A DNA stretch of 64,000 bases from DASPWW01 sp963841715 (GTDB lineage: Bacteria; Actinomycetota; Thermoleophilia; Solirubrobacterales; 70-9): assembly GCA_963841715.1 (NCBI GenBank), contig CAWJDP010000003.1, positions 434,001-498,000 on the forward strand, given 5' to 3'. Under the pieces are notes generated by a model. That model was not told the origin of the DNA and searched no databases. It saw nothing but the letters and a program-made list of their open reading frames with translations. Shown here one piece after another: positions 34,627-42,954 of this stretch (position 1 is its first letter; each line of letters opens with the position of its first letter). A program made the translations under genes and the position numbers.

Positions 34627-36018
34627 ATGGCGACACGGCAGCAGACGAAGCAGGCTCCCCAGACGGATGGTGGCGGCCCCGACACGCTCAGTGTCACGGA
34701 TAACCGCACGGGCGAGAGCTACGAGCTCGAGATCACGGACGGCACGGTCCGCGCGATGGACCTGCGCCAGATCAAGGTGGTCGAGGACGAGTTCGGGATG
34801 ATGTCCTACGATCCGGCGTTCACGAACACCGCCTCGTGCCGCTCGCAGATCACCTACATCGACGGCGAGGCGGGGATCCTCCAGCATCGCGGGATCCCGA
34901 TCGAGCAGCTGTGCGAGCACTCGACGTACCTCGAAGTCGCCTACCTACTGATCTTCGGCGAGCTGCCGACCGGTCCGCAGCTCGAGCGCTGGAAGTACGA
35001 CGTCGTCCACCACACGTTCGTCCACGAGGACGTGAAGAAGTTCCTCGAGGGGTTCCGCCACGACGCGCATCCGATGGGGATGCTGCTCGCGTCGGTCGGC
35101 GCGCTGTCGACCTTCTACCCGACCGCGAAGCACATCGACGACCCCGAGGAGCGCTACATGGCGGCGATCCGGCTGATCGCGAAGGTCCCGACGCTTGCCG
35201 CGTTCGCGTACCGACACAGCATGGGCTACCCGTACGTGTATCCCGACAACGAGCTCAGCTACTCGGAGAACTTCCTCTCGATGCTGTTCAAGATGGAGAA
35301 CACCTACGAGCCGGACCCGCGGCTTGCGAAGGCGCTCGACATCCTTTTCATCCTCCACGCGGACCACGAGCAGAATTGCTCCACGAACGCGGTTCGCGCC
35401 GTCGGCTCCTCCGACGTCGACCCCTACTCGGCGGTCGCCGCGGGTGTCGCGGCGCTGTACGGGCCGCTGCACGGGGGCGCGAACGAGTCCGTGCTGAGGA
35501 TGCTGCGCCGCATCGAACGCAAGGAGAACATCCACGACTTCCTCGAGGGCGTGAAGAAGCGCGAGGAGCGGCTGATGGGCTTCGGCCACCGCGTATACAA
35601 GAACTACGACCCGCGCGCGCGGATCATCCGCGCGCACTTCGACGAGGTGATGGAGGCGACGGGCGACAACCCGCTGCTCGACATCGCTACCGAGCTCGAG
35701 AAGCGCGCCCTCGACGACGACTTCTTCACCTCGCGGAAGCTGTACCCGAACGTCGACTTCTACTCGGGGCTGATCTACGAGGCGATGAGCATCCCCACCG
35801 ACATGTTCACGGTGATCTTCGCGATCCCGCGCACCTCCGGATGGGTCGCGCAGTGGATGGAGATGACTCAGGACCCGGAGAAGAAGATCGCGCGCCCGCG
35901 CCAGATCTATGACGGGCTCCGGGACGAGGACTACGTTCCAATCGACGAGCGCGAGGGTCCCGAGAAGATCATCGGGCCGCCCGCGCGCCGGCCCAAGCGC
36001 CCGCGCCGCGGCGCTTGA
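34627..36018 (+). CDS. gltA: citrate synthase (type II-like)
   Basis: A 463-residue protein. It has TYIDGEAGILQHRGIPIEQL at the N-terminus and the active-site segments ILHADHEQNCSTNAVR (His), YGPLHGGANESVLRML (His) and VDFYSGLIYEAM (Asp neighbourhood), plus MGFGHRVYKNYDPRA. It condenses acetyl-CoA and oxaloacetate, the entry to the TCA cycle. The start is the ATG at 34627 with GAGGAGG six nt upstream; the frame is open another 54 nt. It is followed by two small co-directional genes, the first overlapping its stop. Confidence 0.95.
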   Translation: MATRQQTKQAPQTDGGGPDTLSVTDNRTGESYELEITDGTVRAMDLRQIKVVEDEFGMMSYDPAFTNTASCRSQITYIDGEAGILQHRGIPIEQLCEHSTYLEVAYLLIFGELPTGPQLERWKYDVVHHTFVHEDVKKFLEGFRHDAHPMGMLLASVGALSTFYPTAKHIDDPEERYMAAIRLIAKVPTLAAFAYRHSMGYPYVYPDNELSYSENFLSMLFKMENTYEPDPRLAKALDILFILHADHEQNCSTNAVRAVGSSDVDPYSAVAAGVAALYGPLHGGANESVLRMLRRIERKENIHDFLEGVKKREERLMGFGHRVYKNYDPRARIIRAHFDEVMEATGDNPLLDIATELEKRALDDDFFTSRKLYPNVDFYSGLIYEAMSIPTDMFTVIFAIPRTSGWVAQWMEMTQDPEKKIARPRQIYDGLRDEDYVPIDEREGPEKIIGPPARRPKRPRRGA

Positions 36019-36362
36019 GCCGCTACACGCTGACAATCCGCCACGGCTCCGACGTCGACAGGGAGCGCTTCGACTCGCTCGACGCGGCCGTCGATGCGCT
36101 CCGGACGCGCGCCGAGGCGATCCGCGCCGAGGGCGGCGTCGGCGAGACGACGATGATCCGGACCTACGCGCCGGGGGACCAGGTGCACGCCCGGCTGGAG
36201 CTCTCGGGCTCGGGCGGGTTGCTCCGCCGCAGGGAGGCCGGGCTCGACGTGATGGGCAACGGCCGCCTCGTCCCGTACCGCGGCGCGGTGCGCAAGAAGC
36301 AGCTCAAGCCGGCAAACGGCCAGAGCCCGTACGAGGCTCTGCGCGAGGCACTCGGCGGCTGA
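36015..36362 (+). CDS. conserved hypothetical protein
   Basis: A 115-residue protein starting at a TTG that overlaps the citrate synthase stop (TTGA). It is mostly soluble and mixed alpha/beta, with a first strand RYTLTIRHGSDVD, a helix DAAVDALRTRAEAIRAE, and a strand pair QVHARLELSG before a basic C-terminus. No cysteines, no membrane segment and no catalytic motif are recognised. Co-transcription with citrate synthase and with the next gene is likely. Function unknown. Confidence 0.6.
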   Translation: MSRYTLTIRHGSDVDRERFDSLDAAVDALRTRAEAIRAEGGVGETTMIRTYAPGDQVHARLELSGSGGLLRRREAGLDVMGNGRLVPYRGAVRKKQLKPANGQSPYEALREALGG

Positions 36363-36366
36363 GGCG

Positions 36367-36705
36367 ATGGCCGACTCGACGGGCGAGCGCAAGCTCGACA
36401 TCGGTCGCGAGCAGGAGGGGGTCGAGGTCGGCCGCCGGGTGCGCCTGCCCCGCGGCGCCGAGCCCCCGATCAAGGTCTTCCTGAACGGCGTCCAGCAGTC
36501 CGAGGGGACCGACTACCGGCTCGCCGACGGGTTCGTCGTCTTCGAGCGCCCGATCGTCAAGGAGGGCAAGGTCGGGGGCGTCCGCTGGCTGGCGATGCTG
36601 CTGGGCCTGTTCGGGACCTACCGCAAGCACGAGGTGGTCGACATCGAGTACCGGCTCGCGGGCAGCGTCAGGCTCGCGTCCGACGCCGAGGTGCTGCCGG
36701 ACTAG
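36367..36705 (+). CDS. conserved hypothetical protein, beta-rich
   Basis: A 112-residue protein 4 bp after the previous gene. The core IKVFLNGVQQSEGTDYRLAD, then FVVFERPIVKEGKVG, reads as a beta-sandwich-like repeat (the motif NGVxQxEGTDYxL occurs in several small actinobacterial proteins). A moderately hydrophobic stretch WLAMLLGLFGTY follows. It is the last gene of the citrate synthase operon and converges on an acyl-CoA dehydrogenase. Function unknown. Confidence 0.6.
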   Translation: MADSTGERKLDIGREQEGVEVGRRVRLPRGAEPPIKVFLNGVQQSEGTDYRLADGFVVFERPIVKEGKVGGVRWLAMLLGLFGTYRKHEVVDIEYRLAGSVRLASDAEVLPD

Positions 36706-36716
36706 CCGACGCGAGG

Positions 36717-37730
36717 CTAGCTCGCGGCGACCGGCTCGGCGGCGGTGAGGCCGACGAGGTCCGCGACGCGCTCGCGATGCTCTCCGGCGGTACCGAGGAG
36801 CTGAGCGCCGACCTTGGCGCGCTTGAGCAGGAAGTGGAGGTCGTGCTCCCACGTGAAGCCGATCCCCCCGTGGACCTGAAGCGACGAGGCGGTGGCCGAC
36901 CACGCCGCGTCCGAGGCGCGCGCCTTCGCCATGTGCGCGGCGAGCGGAAGCGTCTCGGGCTCGGAGTCGGCGGCCCAGGCCGCGTAGTAGGTCAGCGAGC
37001 GCGCCTCCTCGACGTCGTAGAGCATCGCCGCGCAGCGATGCGAGACGCCCTGGTAGGCGCCGATCACGCGGCCGAACTGCTCGCGCTCCTTCGCGTAGTC
37101 GACCGCCATGTCCATCGCCCGCTGGGCGACGCCGGTCAGCTCGGCGGCGAGCGTGACCATCGGCTTGTACATCCCCGACTCCTCGGGAAGCGCGTCGCCG
37201 CTCGAGGCGGCGACGCGGAAGTAGGCGCGGGTCGTGTCGATCAGATCCACGCGGTCGATGCTCGCCTCGCCCGCCTCGGCGAGCGTTCCGCCGTCTTCGC
37301 CCATCAGCCCGATCACCGCGGCACCCTCGGCGTCGGCGACGAGCGCCGGCTCGGTGCGGTCGAGCGCGATCGTCCCGCGGGCATCCCCGGAGGCGATCCC
37401 GGGGAGCCAGCGCGAGCGCTGCTCATCGCTCCCCGCGGCCTCGATCACGAGGCCCGCAATCGCGTTCGATAGGAACGGGGAGGGTGCGCACGCGTAGCCG
37501 AGCTCCTCGCACAGGATCACGAGCTCCTCCATCCCAAGGCCCTGGCCGCCGTACTCCTCGGAGATCGCGATTCCGGGCCAGCCGAGCTCGCAGATCTCCT
37601 TCCAGATCGCGTCGTCGTAGCTGCCGGACTCGGCGAGCTCGCGGACCTTGGCGGGCTTGAAGCGCTCCGCGAGCAGGTCGTGAGCCGTGCGCTTGATCTC
37701 GAGCTGCTCGTCGTTGAACCCGAAGTCCAT
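36717..37730 (-). CDS. acyl-CoA dehydrogenase, short non-catalytic-type subunit
   Basis: A 337-residue acyl-CoA dehydrogenase-fold protein. It has MDFGFNDEQLEIKRTAHDLL, GWPGIAISEEYGGQGLGMEE, and YAKEREQFGRVIGAYQGVSHR in the C-terminal helical domain. At the position of the catalytic glutamate (IEGGT in its neighbour) it reads AQLLGTAGEH, so no catalytic acid is evident. This resembles heterotetrameric alpha2beta2 dehydrogenases of Mycobacterium (FadE28/29 type), in which only one chain is catalytic. It is encoded 3 bp after its partner. Confidence 0.85.
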   Translation of the reverse strand: MDFGFNDEQLEIKRTAHDLLAERFKPAKVRELAESGSYDDAIWKEICELGWPGIAISEEYGGQGLGMEELVILCEELGYACAPSPFLSNAIAGLVIEAAGSDEQRSRWLPGIASGDARGTIALDRTEPALVADAEGAAVIGLMGEDGGTLAEAGEASIDRVDLIDTTRAYFRVAASSGDALPEESGMYKPMVTLAAELTGVAQRAMDMAVDYAKEREQFGRVIGAYQGVSHRCAAMLYDVEEARSLTYYAAWAADSEPETLPLAAHMAKARASDAAWSATASSLQVHGGIGFTWEHDLHFLLKRAKVGAQLLGTAGEHRERVADLVGLTAAEPVAAS

Positions 37731-37733
37731 GCC

Positions 37734-38870
37734 CTACCTCAGCTTGGGAAGGCCGAGCACGCGCTCGGCGAGGATGTTCTTCATCACCTCGGTCGTTCCG
37801 CCCTCGATCGAGTTCGCGCGCGACCGGAGCATCCGGTACGCCCACGGCGACTCCTTGTCGAGCGCTTCGGGACCGATCGCGTCCGTGGCGAGCTCGGTCA
37901 GGCCCTGGTTCGTGTCCGCCCACTGCCACTTCGCGACCGAGCCCTCGGGGCCGGGGATCCCGACCTTCATCTGCGTCGTCAGAGCGCGCATCCCGCCAAG
38001 CCGAAGCGCCTCGGCGCCGATCTGGAGCCGGGCAACGCGGTCGCGGAGCATCGGATCATCGCCGAGGCCGCGCTCGCGCAGCGCGTCGATCAGCTCGTCG
38101 AGGTCGTTGCGCACGGTCACCGCCGATGCGGCGCCGAGGCCGGCGCGCTCGTTCATCAGCGTCGTGATCGCGACGTTCCAGCCGTTGCCCTCTCCCCCGA
38201 TCAGGTTCTCGTCGGGGATCTCGGCACCCTCCATGAAGATCTCGTTGAACTCGGCCTCGCCGGTGATCTGACGCAGCGGCCGAACGTCAACCCCGTCCTG
38301 CTCCATGTCCATGATGAAGTAGCTCAGGCCCTTGTGCTTGGGCGCGTCGGGGTCGGTGCGCGCGACGAGCATGCACCACTTCGCCTCGTGCGCGTAGGTC
38401 GTCCATACCTTCTGGCCGGTGACCTTCCAGCTTCCGTTCTCCTTCACCGCGCGCGTCTTCAGCGACGCGAGGTCGGATCCGGACTCGGGCTCGGAGAAGC
38501 CCTGGCACCAGATCTCCTCGGCGGACAGGATCGGCTCGAGGAAGCGCTCCTTCTGGTCCTCGGTCCCGTGCGCCATCACGACGGGGCCGCCCATCACGAG
38601 ACCGAGCACGTTCGCGGGCCGCGGGGCCTTCGAGCGCGCCATCTCCTCGCTGAAGATCGTCTGCTCGATCAGGCTCGCGCCGCGTCCACCGTACTCCTTC
38701 GGCCACGAGATCCCGGCCCAGCCGGCCTCGTGCATCTTCCGCTGCCAGTCCTTCGAGAACTGAAAGCCCGCCTCGTCGCCCGCCGGCGGCTCGCCGGGAT
38801 GGTTCTCCTCGAGCCAGCTGCGAACCTCGTCGCGGAACGCCTGCTCCTGGTCTGTAAGCGTCAGGTCCAT
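37734..38870 (-). CDS. acyl-CoA dehydrogenase, catalytic-type subunit
   Basis: A 378-residue dehydrogenase. It has WAGISWPKEYGGRGAS, the FAD/substrate motif WCQGFSEPESGSDLASLKT and GQKVWTTYAHEA, with RSRANSIEGGTTEVMKNILA carrying the catalytic glutamate region near the C-terminus. It is first in a two-gene operon with the shorter partner and together they may act as an alpha2beta2 enzyme on CoA esters of steroid-like or branched acids. The promoter region 38872-38912 contains TAGAGT (minus strand) and an imperfect palindrome. Confidence 0.88.
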   Translation of the reverse strand: MDLTLTDQEQAFRDEVRSWLEENHPGEPPAGDEAGFQFSKDWQRKMHEAGWAGISWPKEYGGRGASLIEQTIFSEEMARSKAPRPANVLGLVMGGPVVMAHGTEDQKERFLEPILSAEEIWCQGFSEPESGSDLASLKTRAVKENGSWKVTGQKVWTTYAHEAKWCMLVARTDPDAPKHKGLSYFIMDMEQDGVDVRPLRQITGEAEFNEIFMEGAEIPDENLIGGEGNGWNVAITTLMNERAGLGAASAVTVRNDLDELIDALRERGLGDDPMLRDRVARLQIGAEALRLGGMRALTTQMKVGIPGPEGSVAKWQWADTNQGLTELATDAIGPEALDKESPWAYRMLRSRANSIEGGTTEVMKNILAERVLGLPKLR

Positions 38871-38871
38871 G

Positions 38872-38896
38872 ACTTGATTGGCCGGTCAGCCAGTCG
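38872..38896 (-). promoter_or_regulatory. imperfect palindrome upstream of the acyl-CoA dehydrogenase operon
   Basis: On the minus strand GACTGGCTGACC and GGCCAATCAAGTC form an imperfect inverted repeat centred on TGACCGGCCA. It lies between a TAGAGT -10 box (38908-38913 region) and the ATG. TetR-type regulators of acyl-CoA genes bind sites of this kind; no such regulator is encoded nearby. Confidence 0.4.
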
Positions 38897-38937
38897 GGCA
38901 CTCTACCCAAAACCGATTCGCGGCGGCGCCAATCGTC

Positions 38938-39849
38938 TCAGTCGAAGACGTACAGCACCAGCAGCGCGGTCGCGACCCAGACGACCGCGGCGGCGATCAT
39001 GCCCGGGTCGCGGGTCAGGATCTCCGCCGTCGAGCGGGTGTCCTTGCGGTCGTAGATCAGGTACAGGTAGCGAAACACCCCGTAGAGGACGGGCGGGCCG
39101 GTGGCGAGCATCCGGCTGCCGATCAGCGGCGAGTTGACGGCGTAGATCGCGTAGCTGATCACCGCCGCGGCGGTCACCATCGAGACCATCTGGTCGAGGA
39201 ACGGGAGCGAGTAGTGCTCGAGCACGGGGCGGCTGCGTGAGCCAGCGTCGAGCTCGGAGATCGCCTCCTGGCGACGCTTCGTGAATCCGAGGAAAAGAGC
39301 CAGCATCGCCGTGCACAGCAGCAGCCACTCGGACGCCTTCGCGTCGACCGCGACGGCTCCGGCGACGACCCGGAGGATGAACAGCCCCGCGATCGTCATC
39401 ACGTCGAGGATCACGACCCGCTTCAGCCCCAGCGAGTAGGCGGCCGTCGCGACTCCGTAGCCGGCGACAATCGCCCCCACCTCGACGCTGACGGTGACGA
39501 TTGCGAACGCAACCGAGAGGATCGCGAGCGCGACGCCGATCACCCCGGCGAGCCCGGGTGAGAGATCGCCGCTCGCGATCGGGCGGTCGCGCTTCTCGGC
39601 GTGGACGCGGTCGAACTCGACGTCGCGAATGTCGTTGAGCAGGTATCCGGCGCTCGAGATCGCGCAGAAGGCGAGGAAGGTCCAGGTCGCGTCGGCGATC
39701 GCCGCGGGCTCGTCGAAGCTGCCCGAGAAGATCAGGCCCGCGTAGACGAGCAGGTTCTTGATCCACTCCGCGGGGCGGATCGCGACGATCACGGCGGCGA
39801 GGGTCCCCCGCCGCCCCTTCGTCTTCGTCCGGGGAACGGCTACGGCCAT
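38938..39849 (-). CDS. UbiA prenyltransferase, decaprenyl-phosphate phosphoribosyltransferase-like
   Basis: A 303-residue, roughly nine-helix membrane protein. The first Asp-rich motif is YLLNDIRDVEFDRVHAEKRD (NDxxDxxxD) and the second lies in YAIYAVNSPLIG/YDRKDTRST regions. RPAEWIKNLLVYAGLIFSG at the N-terminus matches DPPR synthase (Rv3806c-like) enzymes, which move phosphoribose onto decaprenyl phosphate for arabinan synthesis. The start has a leaderless-type TAACCT seven nt upstream. It is the second gene after an AGPS-like flavoenzyme, so a different prenyl acceptor cannot be ruled out. Confidence 0.8.
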   Translation of the reverse strand: MAVAVPRTKTKGRRGTLAAVIVAIRPAEWIKNLLVYAGLIFSGSFDEPAAIADATWTFLAFCAISSAGYLLNDIRDVEFDRVHAEKRDRPIASGDLSPGLAGVIGVALAILSVAFAIVTVSVEVGAIVAGYGVATAAYSLGLKRVVILDVMTIAGLFILRVVAGAVAVDAKASEWLLLCTAMLALFLGFTKRRQEAISELDAGSRSRPVLEHYSLPFLDQMVSMVTAAAVISYAIYAVNSPLIGSRMLATGPPVLYGVFRYLYLIYDRKDTRSTAEILTRDPGMIAAAVVWVATALLVLYVFD

Positions 39850-39856
39850 CCGCGAA

Positions 39857-39862
39857 AGGTTA
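39857..39862 (-). promoter_or_regulatory. -10 box, leaderless start of UbiA gene
   Basis: TAACCT on the minus strand, 7 nt before the ATG at 39849. It overlaps the stop of the upstream gene, so ubiA may have its own promoter. Confidence 0.45.
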
Positions 39863-41539
39863 CGGATCGATCAGCACGCCAGGGTTGAGAATCGCGCCCG
39901 GATCGACCGCGCGCTTCGCCGCCCGCAGCGCCTCGGCGAACGGTCCCGGTCGCTGGCGGTCGTACCAGGGGCGATGGTCGCGGCCGACGGCATGGTGGTG
40001 GGTGATCGTGCCGCCGGCGTCGATCACCGCCTCGGAGGCCGCGGCCTTGATCTCGTCCCACTGCTCGACCTCGCCGCCGCGGATCGCGGGGGCAACGATC
40101 GTGTAGTACGGCGCCGGCCCGTCGGGATAGACGTGCGTGAACCGGCAGCTGACGCTGGCCGACCCCGCGCCCTCCGCCGGCGCGCGCGAGATCTCGGCGA
40201 CCGCGCGCCGCGCGGTCTCGATCACGACGGCATTGAAATCGGCGAAGCGGTCCCAGGTGGTCGCCGTCTCGAAGGTGTCGCTGAGCACGCCGAGCGCGAC
40301 GAATGTGTCGCGGAGGTAAGGGGCGGCGAGGAAGGCGTGCCGCCATGAACCCACGGGATCGCTCCCGTCGACGCCCTCGACCGGCGGCGCTCTGCGGAGC
40401 GCGCCGCGCCGCGGCTCGGACTCAGGGGCGCGAGAGCGCACCTCCCCGGGCTCACCCCCGGCGTCGCGCGCGCACTCGAGCGCGATTCGCATCGGCTCGT
40501 CGACCGGGTGGTGGGCGGACTCGAACCCGAGCACGAGCAGCGCCTTGCCCGGCGGCCCGGCGTGCGTAAGCGCGGACTCGGCCGCGTCGAGCAGGCGGCA
40601 GTTGGTCGGGTTGAGTCCCGACTGCGAGAGCTCGCGGACCGTCTCGGCACCGGCAGTGAAGTCGTCGAAGGCGACGCCGCACGAGGCCTTCCAGCGCGGG
40701 CGGTCCTGGAGCCGGACCCACGCTTCGGTGATCACGCCGAGCGTCCCCTCGGAGCCGAGCAGCATCCGGTCCGGGCTCGGCCCGGCGCCCGAGCCGGGCA
40801 GGCGGCGGCTCTCCCAGGCGCCCGAGGGGGCGATCGCGCGGATCGACTCGACGAAATCGTCGATGTGCGTGTGGACGGTGGCGTAATGGCCGCCGGCGCG
40901 GGTCGCAATCCATCCCCCGAGGCTCGAGAACTCGAACGACTGCGGGAAATGGCGGAGCGTGAGGTCGTGCGACCGCAGTTGGTCCTCGAGCGCGGGCCCG
41001 AGCGCGCCCGCCTGGATCCGCGCCGCGCGCGAGACCTCATCGACCTCGACAACGCGGTCGAGCGCCGAGAGGTCGATCGTCACCGCGCCCTCGTAGCCGC
41101 CGCCGGTCCGCGACTCGACGCCGCCGACGACGCTCGTCCCGCCACCGTACGGGATCGCCGCGATCCCCACGTCCGTGCACCACTCGAGCACCGCGGAGAC
41201 CTCCTTCTCGTCGGTTGGGTGCGCGACGAGGTCAGGCGGGTTCTCGATCCGGCCGCGGAACGCGCGAACGATGTCGCGATAGGCCTTCCCGTACGCGTGC
41301 GCGACGCGCTCGTAGGCATCGTCGCGGACGATCCCGGCCAGCGAGGCCGGCGCCTCGACCCGCGACGGCGGAAGCTCGATCCCATCGAGCGGGACCGGCT
41401 CCTCGACCTCGCCGCCGCCGAACCCGAGCCGCTCGCGGACCCCCGGCGCCGCAGCCTCGAGGGCCGAGCGCGACTGAGCGCCGTCCTCGTATCCCCAGCC
41501 CCAGTGGCTGCGCCGCTTCGTGCTCGCGGAGGCGCGCAT
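39860..41539 (-). CDS. FAD-linked oxidase, alkyldihydroxyacetonephosphate synthase-like
   Basis: A 559-residue VAO/PCMH-fold flavoprotein. It has KRRSHWGWGYED at the N-terminus, ENPPDLVAHPTDEKEVSAVL, the FAD loop AIPYGGGTSVVGGVE, FPQSFEFSSLGGWIATRAGG, DRMLLGSEGTLGVITEA and the HHH signature GGTITHHHAVGRDHRPW of AGPS-type enzymes. AGPS swaps the acyl group of acyl-DHAP for an alkyl chain in ether-lipid synthesis; bacterial relatives also act as D-2-hydroxyacid oxidases. The start has TAGCGT seven nt upstream (leaderless). Eleven bp upstream of ubiA. Confidence 0.85.
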   Translation of the reverse strand: MRASASTKRRSHWGWGYEDGAQSRSALEAAAPGVRERLGFGGGEVEEPVPLDGIELPPSRVEAPASLAGIVRDDAYERVAHAYGKAYRDIVRAFRGRIENPPDLVAHPTDEKEVSAVLEWCTDVGIAAIPYGGGTSVVGGVESRTGGGYEGAVTIDLSALDRVVEVDEVSRAARIQAGALGPALEDQLRSHDLTLRHFPQSFEFSSLGGWIATRAGGHYATVHTHIDDFVESIRAIAPSGAWESRRLPGSGAGPSPDRMLLGSEGTLGVITEAWVRLQDRPRWKASCGVAFDDFTAGAETVRELSQSGLNPTNCRLLDAAESALTHAGPPGKALLVLGFESAHHPVDEPMRIALECARDAGGEPGEVRSRAPESEPRRGALRRAPPVEGVDGSDPVGSWRHAFLAAPYLRDTFVALGVLSDTFETATTWDRFADFNAVVIETARRAVAEISRAPAEGAGSASVSCRFTHVYPDGPAPYYTIVAPAIRGGEVEQWDEIKAAASEAVIDAGGTITHHHAVGRDHRPWYDRQRPGPFAEALRAAKRAVDPGAILNPGVLIDP

Positions 41540-41546
41540 GGGCGAC

Positions 41547-41572
41547 ACGCTACGCGACTGGACGGGTACCCT
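41547..41572. promoter_or_regulatory. back-to-back -10 boxes of a divergent leaderless pair
   Basis: TAGCGT (minus, 41547-41552) serves the ATG at 41539. TACCCT (plus, 41567-41572) serves the ATG at 41583. The two start codons are only 43 bp apart, so polymerases must compete. Confidence 0.5.
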
Positions 41573-41582
41573 CCCGCCGGCA

Positions 41583-42077
41583 ATGGAGGGTGAGGCCAAA
41601 GACACCGAGGCGGAGACGCCCCTGAAGGTCTGCCCGCATTGCGCAGTCGCGTCGCGGACGGACTCGGACACGTGCCCGGCGTGCGGCAAGCCGTATAGGC
41701 GCACCGGGATCAGCATCGGATGGCGTTGGTGGATGGCGATCCCGATCGTCCTGATCGCGTTCGGGATCGGCTACGGCGGTCGCAAGCTGATCCAGGGCAA
41801 CGACAACGGGTCCACGCCCGAGGGGATCACCCTCCAGCAGGCGAAGGCGGTCAAGAACGGGATCTCGCAGCCGGAGCTGACCGACCAGCTCGGCGAGGAC
41901 CCCGCGCTAACCAAGAACCAGCAGGGGCAGAAGTGCCTCGTCTACCTGATCACGGACCAGAGGCAGACTCTGTGGGAGTTCTGCTTCAAGAACGACAAGC
42001 TCGCGCTCTCGAGCACCTACGTCCCAACGCCGGGTGCCCAGCCGCCCGCGTCGACGCCGCAGCCGTCGCAGCCTTAG
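41583..42077 (+). CDS. zinc-ribbon protein with one membrane helix
   Basis: A 164-residue protein. A two-CxxC zinc ribbon (KVCPHCAVASR...DTCPACGKPYRR, about residues 17-41) precedes a single helix WWMAIPIVLIAFGIGYGG. An extracytoplasmic domain with QLGEDPALTK and LWEFCFKNDKL (two further cysteines) follows, then a Pro/Gln tail. I choose the ATG at 41583 with its leaderless promoter; an ATG at 41538 with GGAGG five nt upstream is the alternative but overlaps the divergent start. Function unknown, possibly envelope-stress or redox sensing. Confidence 0.65.
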   Translation: MEGEAKDTEAETPLKVCPHCAVASRTDSDTCPACGKPYRRTGISIGWRWWMAIPIVLIAFGIGYGGRKLIQGNDNGSTPEGITLQQAKAVKNGISQPELTDQLGEDPALTKNQQGQKCLVYLITDQRQTLWEFCFKNDKLALSSTYVPTPGAQPPASTPQPSQP

Positions 42078-42197
42078 CGCCCGCCCGCTTGACAGCAGGG
42101 ACCGCGTGCGAAAGGGTCCGTCGCTCAGGTCCAATCGCGGGGTGTGGGGCGATGCGCGACATGCGTTGCACCTCGTTAATCAGTTAGGGAGGTTGTA

Positions 42198-42869
42198 GTG
42201 AGACTCGTAACGCGAGCGCGCCCGTCGCCTGCGCTCATCGTCGCGATCGTTGCGCTGATCGCGGCCCTGAGCGGTGCGGCGATCGCCGCGCCGGTGTCGA
42301 ACAAGGGGGTCAGCAAGGGCAAGGCGAAGAAGATCGCCGACAAGGAGATCGACAAGAAGGCGCCGGACCTTTCGGTGAAGCACGCGGGCAGCGCTGACAG
42401 CGCCAATACTGCGACCAGCGCCAACAGCGCCAACAGCGCCAGCAACGCCAACAACGCCAACAACGCCAACAACGCCAACACGGTCAACAACGTCAAGGTG
42501 AGCACGATCAACGTCTCGCTGTCCAGCGGCGGGAACGTGTCGGCGTTCAACGGATCGGGGTTGAACATCCAGGTCGCGTGCACTGCCGGGCAGCTCACCG
42601 CCTTTGCGACGACGACGAAGCAGGACTCGTCGATCTATACGTCCGTGGTCGACACCGATAGCAACAACAACAATGCGAATGACGACCTCGAGAGCGGGGC
42701 GTTCGACACCGGGAGCAACTTCAACCTCCTTGCGACGAACGACGCCAACCCGGGGTTGGTCCATTTCGAGTACGACGCGCTCGACGGCTCAAGCGTGTCC
42801 GGGATCCTCTCGGTCGACGAGGACGGTACGCCCGCCTGTCGCGCGTCCGGACACGTCGAGAGCAGCTGA
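42198..42869 (+). CDS. secreted Asn/Ala-repeat protein
   Basis: A 223-residue protein starting at a GTG with GGGAGG five nt upstream. The signal peptide is LIVAIVALIAALSGAAIAAP. A Lys-rich segment (KGKAKKIADKEIDKK) follows, then a low-complexity repeat of Ser-Ala-Asn and Asn-Asn-Ala units (about residues 70-97), then a beta-rich domain with a Cys pair (VACTAG and PACRAS). Architecture matches the other small secreted proteins in the window. Function unknown; surface-exposed adhesin-like proteins have this layout. Confidence 0.7.
   Translation: MRLVTRARPSPALIVAIVALIAALSGAAIAAPVSNKGVSKGKAKKIADKEIDKKAPDLSVKHAGSADSANTATSANSANSASNANNANNANNANTVNNVKVSTINVSLSSGGNVSAFNGSGLNIQVACTAGQLTAFATTTKQDSSIYTSVVDTDSNNNNANDDLESGAFDTGSNFNLLATNDANPGLVHFEYDALDGSSVSGILSVDEDGTPACRASGHVESS
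42444..42479 (+). repeat. 9-bp tandem repeat (AACGCCAAC) x4
   Basis: Four in-frame copies of AACGCCAAC encode Asn-Ala-Asn units in the secreted protein, preceded by looser AACAGCGCC copies. Slippage here would change the repeat length without breaking the frame. Confidence 0.85.
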
Positions 42870-42901
42870 GCTCGACCGAGTACCGACGTACTGAATACGG
42901 T

Positions 42902-42936
42902 GAAGGGCCGGGCGATCCGCCCGGCCCTTCTCTTTT
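42902..42936 (+). terminator. intrinsic terminator
   Basis: Perfect 13-bp stem GAAGGGCCGGGCG / CGCCCGGCCCTTC with an ATC loop and the T-rich tail TCTTTT; 32 bp after the secreted protein gene. The best rho-independent terminator in the window. Confidence 0.9.
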
Positions 42937-42954
42937 CGCCGGGGGCTCGCCCGC

